Source: Williamsia phyllosphaerae
Lineage (GTDB): Bacteria > Actinomycetota > Actinomycetes > Mycobacteriales > Mycobacteriaceae
NCBI RefSeq assembly: GCF_014635305.1
Contig: NZ_BMCS01000001.1
Coordinates: 1,736,001-1,800,000 of the forward strand
Reading direction: 5' to 3'
DNA: 64,000 bases
The notes below the pieces were generated by a model that searched no databases, had not been told where the DNA came from, and saw only the letters and a list, made by a program, of their open reading frames with translations. A program made the translations under genes and the position numbers. Shown here in pieces: positions 60,655-64,000 of the stretch; positions within the stretch are counted from its first letter, which is position 1; each line of letters opens with the position of its first letter.

Positions 60655-61919
60655 TGGCGCGGATCGGCAAGCGGACGTGGCAGGTGATCGTGGCCGTGCT
60701 GTTGGTGATCGTGGTGGTCGTGGTCGCGTACCTCGGTTACCAGAAGGCCGTCTACAAGAGCTACACCGCCTACTTCACCGCGGTGAACGGGTTGTATCCC
60801 GGTGACCCGGTGCGGGTCCTGGGCGTCGACGTCGGCACGGTCAGCTCGGTGACCCCGCGTTCGGCCGATGTGAAGGTCGCGTTCGAGGTGGACCGCGACA
60901 CCGACATCCCCCGCGACGTCTCCGCGGTCATCGTCGCGCAGAGCCTGGTGTCGGGCCGCTTCGTGCAACTCTCACCGGTCTACGCCAACGGTCCGCAGCT
61001 GGCGTCGGGCTCGGACATCCCCATGAACCGCACCGCGGTGCCGGTCGAGTGGGACGACATCAAGAAGGAGCTGACCCGTCTGACCGCGGCGGTGGGTCCG
61101 AAGGGTGCCGACGAGGGATCGGTCGCGCGCCTCGTCGACACCGCCGACGCGAACCTCAACGGCAACGGATCCGCGATCCGCGAGTCGGTGAAGCAGTTGT
61201 CGGATCTGTCGGCGACGTTGTCCGACAACCGCGGCGACCTGTTCGGCACCATCCGGAACCTGCAGTCGTTGACCGGCGCGTTGGAGAAGAGTCACGAGGA
61301 ACTGGTCCAGTTCAACGGACGGATCGCGTCGGTGAGCCAGGTGCTGGCCGACAACACCGCGAACCTCAACGGCGCGCTCACCAACCTGGACTCGGCGCTG
61401 ACCGACGTGAAGAACTTCATCGACACCAACGGCAAGTCGCTGACCGAGTCGGTGCAACGTCTGTCCGACGTCACCTCGACCCTGGCGCAGAAGGATTCGC
61501 AGATCCGCGACCTGTTGCACTCGGCGCCCACGCAGCTGAGCAACTTCTACAACATCTACAACCCGCTGACGGGGTCGTTGAGCGGCATCTTCGGCCTCGG
61601 GCAGTTCGGCAACCTCATCGACCTCCTCTGCGGCACGCTGGCCGCCAACGACCGTCCCGGCACCAGCCAGGCCGACGTCTCCAAGTGCGTCGACATCCTC
61701 GGTCCGATCATCTCCACCATCTCGGTCAACTACCCACCGGCACTGATCAATCCGGTGACCGGCATCAACGCCCGCCCGGGGCAGATCCAGTACCAGGATT
61801 CCAGCGTGCGGGCGCGCGCACAGCAGGGCATCGTCGATCAGGATGCGCAGACCCGGAAGTCCTACGGCGGCAACGTTCCGCTGGCGAACCTGCTCGTGCC
61901 GTTCGGGGGTCAGAACTGA
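60651..61919 (+). CDS. mce4D: Mce4D substrate-binding subunit
   Basis: Fourth Mce protein, 422 residues from GTG 60651 or the ATG directly after. Signal anchor at about 10-28 (WQVIVAVLLVIVVVVVAYL), MCE domain YTAYFTAVNGLYPGDPVRVL, GVDVGTVSSVTP and QSLVSGRFVQLSPVY. A long helical segment contains repeated Asn-Leu-Asn/Asp patterns (ADNTANLNGALTNLDSALTD). Cysteines in LLCGTL and SKCVDIL near residues 330-345 may form a disulfide. Its stop overlaps the mce4E start. Confidence 0.94.
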   Translation: MMARIGKRTWQVIVAVLLVIVVVVVAYLGYQKAVYKSYTAYFTAVNGLYPGDPVRVLGVDVGTVSSVTPRSADVKVAFEVDRDTDIPRDVSAVIVAQSLVSGRFVQLSPVYANGPQLASGSDIPMNRTAVPVEWDDIKKELTRLTAAVGPKGADEGSVARLVDTADANLNGNGSAIRESVKQLSDLSATLSDNRGDLFGTIRNLQSLTGALEKSHEELVQFNGRIASVSQVLADNTANLNGALTNLDSALTDVKNFIDTNGKSLTESVQRLSDVTSTLAQKDSQIRDLLHSAPTQLSNFYNIYNPLTGSLSGIFGLGQFGNLIDLLCGTLAANDRPGTSQADVSKCVDILGPIISTISVNYPPALINPVTGINARPGQIQYQDSSVRARAQQGIVDQDAQTRKSYGGNVPLANLLVPFGGQN

Positions 61920-63214
61920 TGCGCGGGCTCCCGGGCGCGATGCGGCGTCCACGGTCGGTCGCCGTGGCGATGATGTCGGTGGCGGTGCTCGCGACGTCGG
62001 GGTGCGCGTTCCAGGGACTGAACTCGTTGCCGGTTCCGGGTGCGCAGGGCACCGGGGACGGGTCGTACGAGATCACCGCGCTCATCCCGAACGCCGCGAA
62101 CCTGGTGCAGAACGCACCCGTGCTGATGAACGACGCGACCGTGGGCAGCGTCGGCAAGATCTCGGTGCGCAACTGGAAGGCGCTCGTCACCATCCGCCTC
62201 GACAAGGGCACCCAGGTGCCCAACGGGTCGCATGTGATGGTCGGGCTCACCAGCGTGCTGGGTTCGCTCAACCTGCAGGTGGTCCAGCCGGACAAGCCGA
62301 CCGGCGGGATGATGAAGGCCGGCCAGGAGATCCCGCTGACGGCCTGCCCCGAGCAGGAGAACATCGAGACCCCGTCGAACGTCACCCCGGTGGCCGACAT
62401 CAACTCCGCACAGCAGGTGGCGCAGTGCACCTACCCCACCGTCGAGCAGGTGCTCAGCTCGCTGTCGGTGGTCCTCAACGGCGGTGGGCTGTCGCAGATC
62501 GGTGACGTCGTCCACGAACTCAACGACACCCTCGCAGGCCGACAGGACGTCATCCGCAACCTCGTCCCGCGACTGAACACGCTGGTGTCGGATCTGGACA
62601 AGCAGCGCGCGAACATCATCTCCGCCGTCGAGGGTCTGGATCGATTGAGCCGCAACTTCAACGAGCAGTCGCCGACCATCGAACGCGCACTGGACGACGG
62701 TCCGAAGATCTTGAAGCTCCTCGTCGATCAGCGGGTCAACCTGACCGACGCGCTGGCTTCGGTGGGCCGTCTCAGTCGGACCACCGACGACATCCTCAAG
62801 GCCAACGGCGAGAACATCGAGACGATCGTGCGCAACCTGTCGCCGGTGCTCGACCAACTCCAGGACAGCGGGACGTCGCTGACGCAGTCGCTGAACATCC
62901 TCGTGACGTTCCCGTTCGCGGAGTCGGTCATCCCGAAGATCGTCAAGGGCGACTACGTCAACGCTGTCATCAACCTCGACCTGACCAACGGCCGACTCGG
63001 CCGCGGTGCCTTCGCGAGCCTGGGTGCGGGCGCTCCCGCGGCCGTCTACGGACCGGAGGCGGTCCTGGGCACGTCGGCGGGTGCGGCCAAGCGCGGGGCC
63101 AACCCGTTCACCGCACCCCTGACCGACGGTGATGATGCCGGAGCCCCCGCACCGAAAACATCCGCACCGAAGACCCCTGCACCGAAGACGACCACACCGA
63201 AGGCGGGCCGATGA
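61919..63214 (+). CDS. mce4E: Mce4E lipoprotein subunit
   Basis: Lipoprotein member of the Mce4 complex, 431 residues. The signal peptide ends in the lipobox LATSGC, where the Cys at about residue 29 is lipidated. MCE domain YEITALIPNAANLVQNAPVL, ATVGSVGKISVRNWKALVTI and LTSVLGSLNLQVVQP. After the helical part (DLDKQRANIISAVEGLDRLS) the protein ends in four Pro-Lys-Thr repeats. One of the six Mce proteins is always a lipoprotein at this place. Overlaps mce4D and mce4F by a few bases. Confidence 0.95.
   Translation: MRGLPGAMRRPRSVAVAMMSVAVLATSGCAFQGLNSLPVPGAQGTGDGSYEITALIPNAANLVQNAPVLMNDATVGSVGKISVRNWKALVTIRLDKGTQVPNGSHVMVGLTSVLGSLNLQVVQPDKPTGGMMKAGQEIPLTACPEQENIETPSNVTPVADINSAQQVAQCTYPTVEQVLSSLSVVLNGGGLSQIGDVVHELNDTLAGRQDVIRNLVPRLNTLVSDLDKQRANIISAVEGLDRLSRNFNEQSPTIERALDDGPKILKLLVDQRVNLTDALASVGRLSRTTDDILKANGENIETIVRNLSPVLDQLQDSGTSLTQSLNILVTFPFAESVIPKIVKGDYVNAVINLDLTNGRLGRGAFASLGAGAPAAVYGPEAVLGTSAGAAKRGANPFTAPLTDGDDAGAPAPKTSAPKTPAPKTTTPKAGR
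63149..63208 (+). repeat. Four 15-bp repeats encoding a PKT tail of Mce4E
   Basis: Units at 63149-63163, 63164-63178, 63179-63193 and 63194-63208 encode APKTS, APKTP, APKTT and TPKAG, in frame at the end of mce4E. Likely grown by slippage; a low-complexity, basic, probably wall-contacting tail. Confidence 0.85.
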
Positions 63215-64000
63215 CCATCTCCCGCTTCGTACGCATCCAGCTGATCATCTTCTCGATCATCACCGTGGTCTCGCTGATCGCGGTGAGTGTCTTCTACATC
63301 CAGGTGCCCGCGCTGTTCGGCATCGGCCGATACACGGTCAAGGTGGACCTGCCGAGCACCGGCGGGATCTATCAGAACGCCAACGTCACCTACCGCGGCG
63401 TCACGGTCGGCAAGGTCGAGTCGGTCACCCTGAACTCGGCGGGCGTCCGGGCCACGTTGTCCATCGACAGCGACCGCCACATCCCCCAGTCGTCGAGCGC
63501 GTCGGTGCAGAGCGTCTCCGCCGTCGGCGAGCAGTTCGTCCAGTTCACCCCCGACCCGGGCAGCAGCGAACGCGGCAATCTCACCGACGGGTCGGTGGTT
63601 CGCAACGGGACTGTGCCGGTGGAGGTCTCGACCCTGCTCGATCAGACCAACGCCCTCCTCGCCAAGGTGCAGTCGACCAAGCTGCGGCGGGTGATGAACG
63701 AGGCGTTCAACGCGTTCAACGGATCCGGTGAGGACCTGCAGCGTCTGCTCGACTCGCTCACCCTGTTCGCCGACGAGGCCAACAAGAACTCCGATCAGAC
63801 CGTCGCGTTGATCGAACAGGCCGCGCCGCTGCTCGAGACGCAGACCGCGACCGTCGGTGCGATCCGGCAGTGGACGTCGAACGTGGCGCAGGTGACCGAT
63901 CAGATCCGGGCCAACGACCCCGAGTTGCGCGACATCCTGAGCAAGGGCCCCGGCACGACGAACCAGGCGCAGGAGCTGTTCGCGTCGATGGACCAGACGC
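63211..64000 (+). CDS. mce4F: Mce4F substrate-binding subunit, N-terminal part (cut by right edge)
   Basis: Sixth Mce protein; 263 codons are visible and the frame is open to the right edge. Start ATG 63211 overlaps the mce4E stop. Signal anchor at about 9-31 (IQLIIFSIITVVSLIAVSVF), MCE domain YTVKVDLPSTGGIYQNANVT, YRGVTVGKVESVTL and SAVGEQFVQFTPDP, then helical repeats (LLDSLTLFADEANKNSDQTV). Mycobacterial Mce4F is longer than 500 residues, so roughly half is missing here. Mce-associated genes are expected just beyond. Confidence 0.95.
   Translation, partial: MTISRFVRIQLIIFSIITVVSLIAVSVFYIQVPALFGIGRYTVKVDLPSTGGIYQNANVTYRGVTVGKVESVTLNSAGVRATLSIDSDRHIPQSSSASVQSVSAVGEQFVQFTPDPGSSERGNLTDGSVVRNGTVPVEVSTLLDQTNALLAKVQSTKLRRVMNEAFNAFNGSGEDLQRLLDSLTLFADEANKNSDQTVALIEQAAPLLETQTATVGAIRQWTSNVAQVTDQIRANDPELRDILSKGPGTTNQAQELFASMDQT

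Noticed and set aside
63149-63208. CRISPR-like or regulatory repeat array
   Set aside because: The 15-base units are in frame, have no spacers and simply encode a Pro-Lys-Thr protein tail.

Overview
This window is chromosomal DNA from a high-GC, mycolic-acid-lineage actinobacterium (order Mycobacteriales). A Gordonia-like soil organism is my best guess, but the species cannot be fixed from the sequence alone. The evidence is the panC-panD-coaX-lysS-lsr2 block, a complete start of an mce4 steroid importer, deazaflavin/F420-type enzymes, and two separate sterol-catabolic regulons with recognisable KstR and KstR2 operators. Genes are tightly packed, often with ATGA/GTGA overlaps, and no gene-free stretch exceeds about 210 bases. 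I see no rRNA, tRNA, insertion sequence, prophage or CRISPR array.

Layout. (1) 1-4523: core genes for pantothenate/CoA (panC end, panD, coaX), a cysteine-free rhodanese-like protein behind a Cys-Cys leader peptide, lysyl-tRNA synthetase and the nucleoid protein Lsr2. (2) 4700-12303: first half of the KstR2 regulon for the C/D rings of steroids (fadD3, fadE30, ipdF, fadA6, kstR2), interrupted by a membrane protein and a coniferyl-aldehyde-dehydrogenase-like gene with a large dyad. (3) 12305-14242: luciferase-like and ABM oxidoreductases and a TetR regulator. (4) 14451-21612: a guanidine/urea carboxylation island made of a permease, two DUF1989 proteins (carboxyguanidine deiminase type), a urea-carboxylase protein with only the carboxyltransferase half, allophanate hydrolase, and a guanidine-III riboswitch in front of a Gdx-type guanidinium exporter. 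(5) 21620-23965: phenolic acid decarboxylase with a MarR regulator, a DUF3237 protein and a methyltransferase. (6) 23993-29675: second half of the KstR2 regulon (ipdC, ipdB, ipdA, echA20 and two SDRs). (7) 29814-35134: katG, DUF1304, a GNAT with a gyrase-A-like N-terminus, WS/DGAT, and a Ddn-like F420 reductase. (8) 35147-64000: KstR regulon with fadA5, cyp125, ltp3, ltp4, a DUF35 protein, an LLM oxidoreductase, two acyl-CoA ligases, echA19, fadD17, fadE26/27, fdxD, hsd4A and yrbE4AB-mce4A-F; mce4F runs off the right edge. A stand-alone CYP102-like P450 with its own TetR sits inside this region.

How it works together. Mce4/YrbE4 brings sterols in. CYP125 oxidises the terminal side-chain carbon, probably fed electrons by FdxD. 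FadD19/FadD17 make the CoA thioesters, and FadE26-27, EchA19, Hsd4A and FadA5 run beta-oxidation. Ltp3/Ltp4 with the DUF35 protein handle C24-branched plant sterols. The remaining C/D-ring propionate (HIP) is activated by FadD3 and opened by IpdC/IpdF/EchA20/IpdAB, under KstR2. The plant-phenolic genes (padC, calB-like) and plant-sterol genes fit a life on decaying plant matter. Ten KstR-like and three KstR2-like palindromes are listed individually. The guanidine island and the cysteine leader are the least routine systems in the window.
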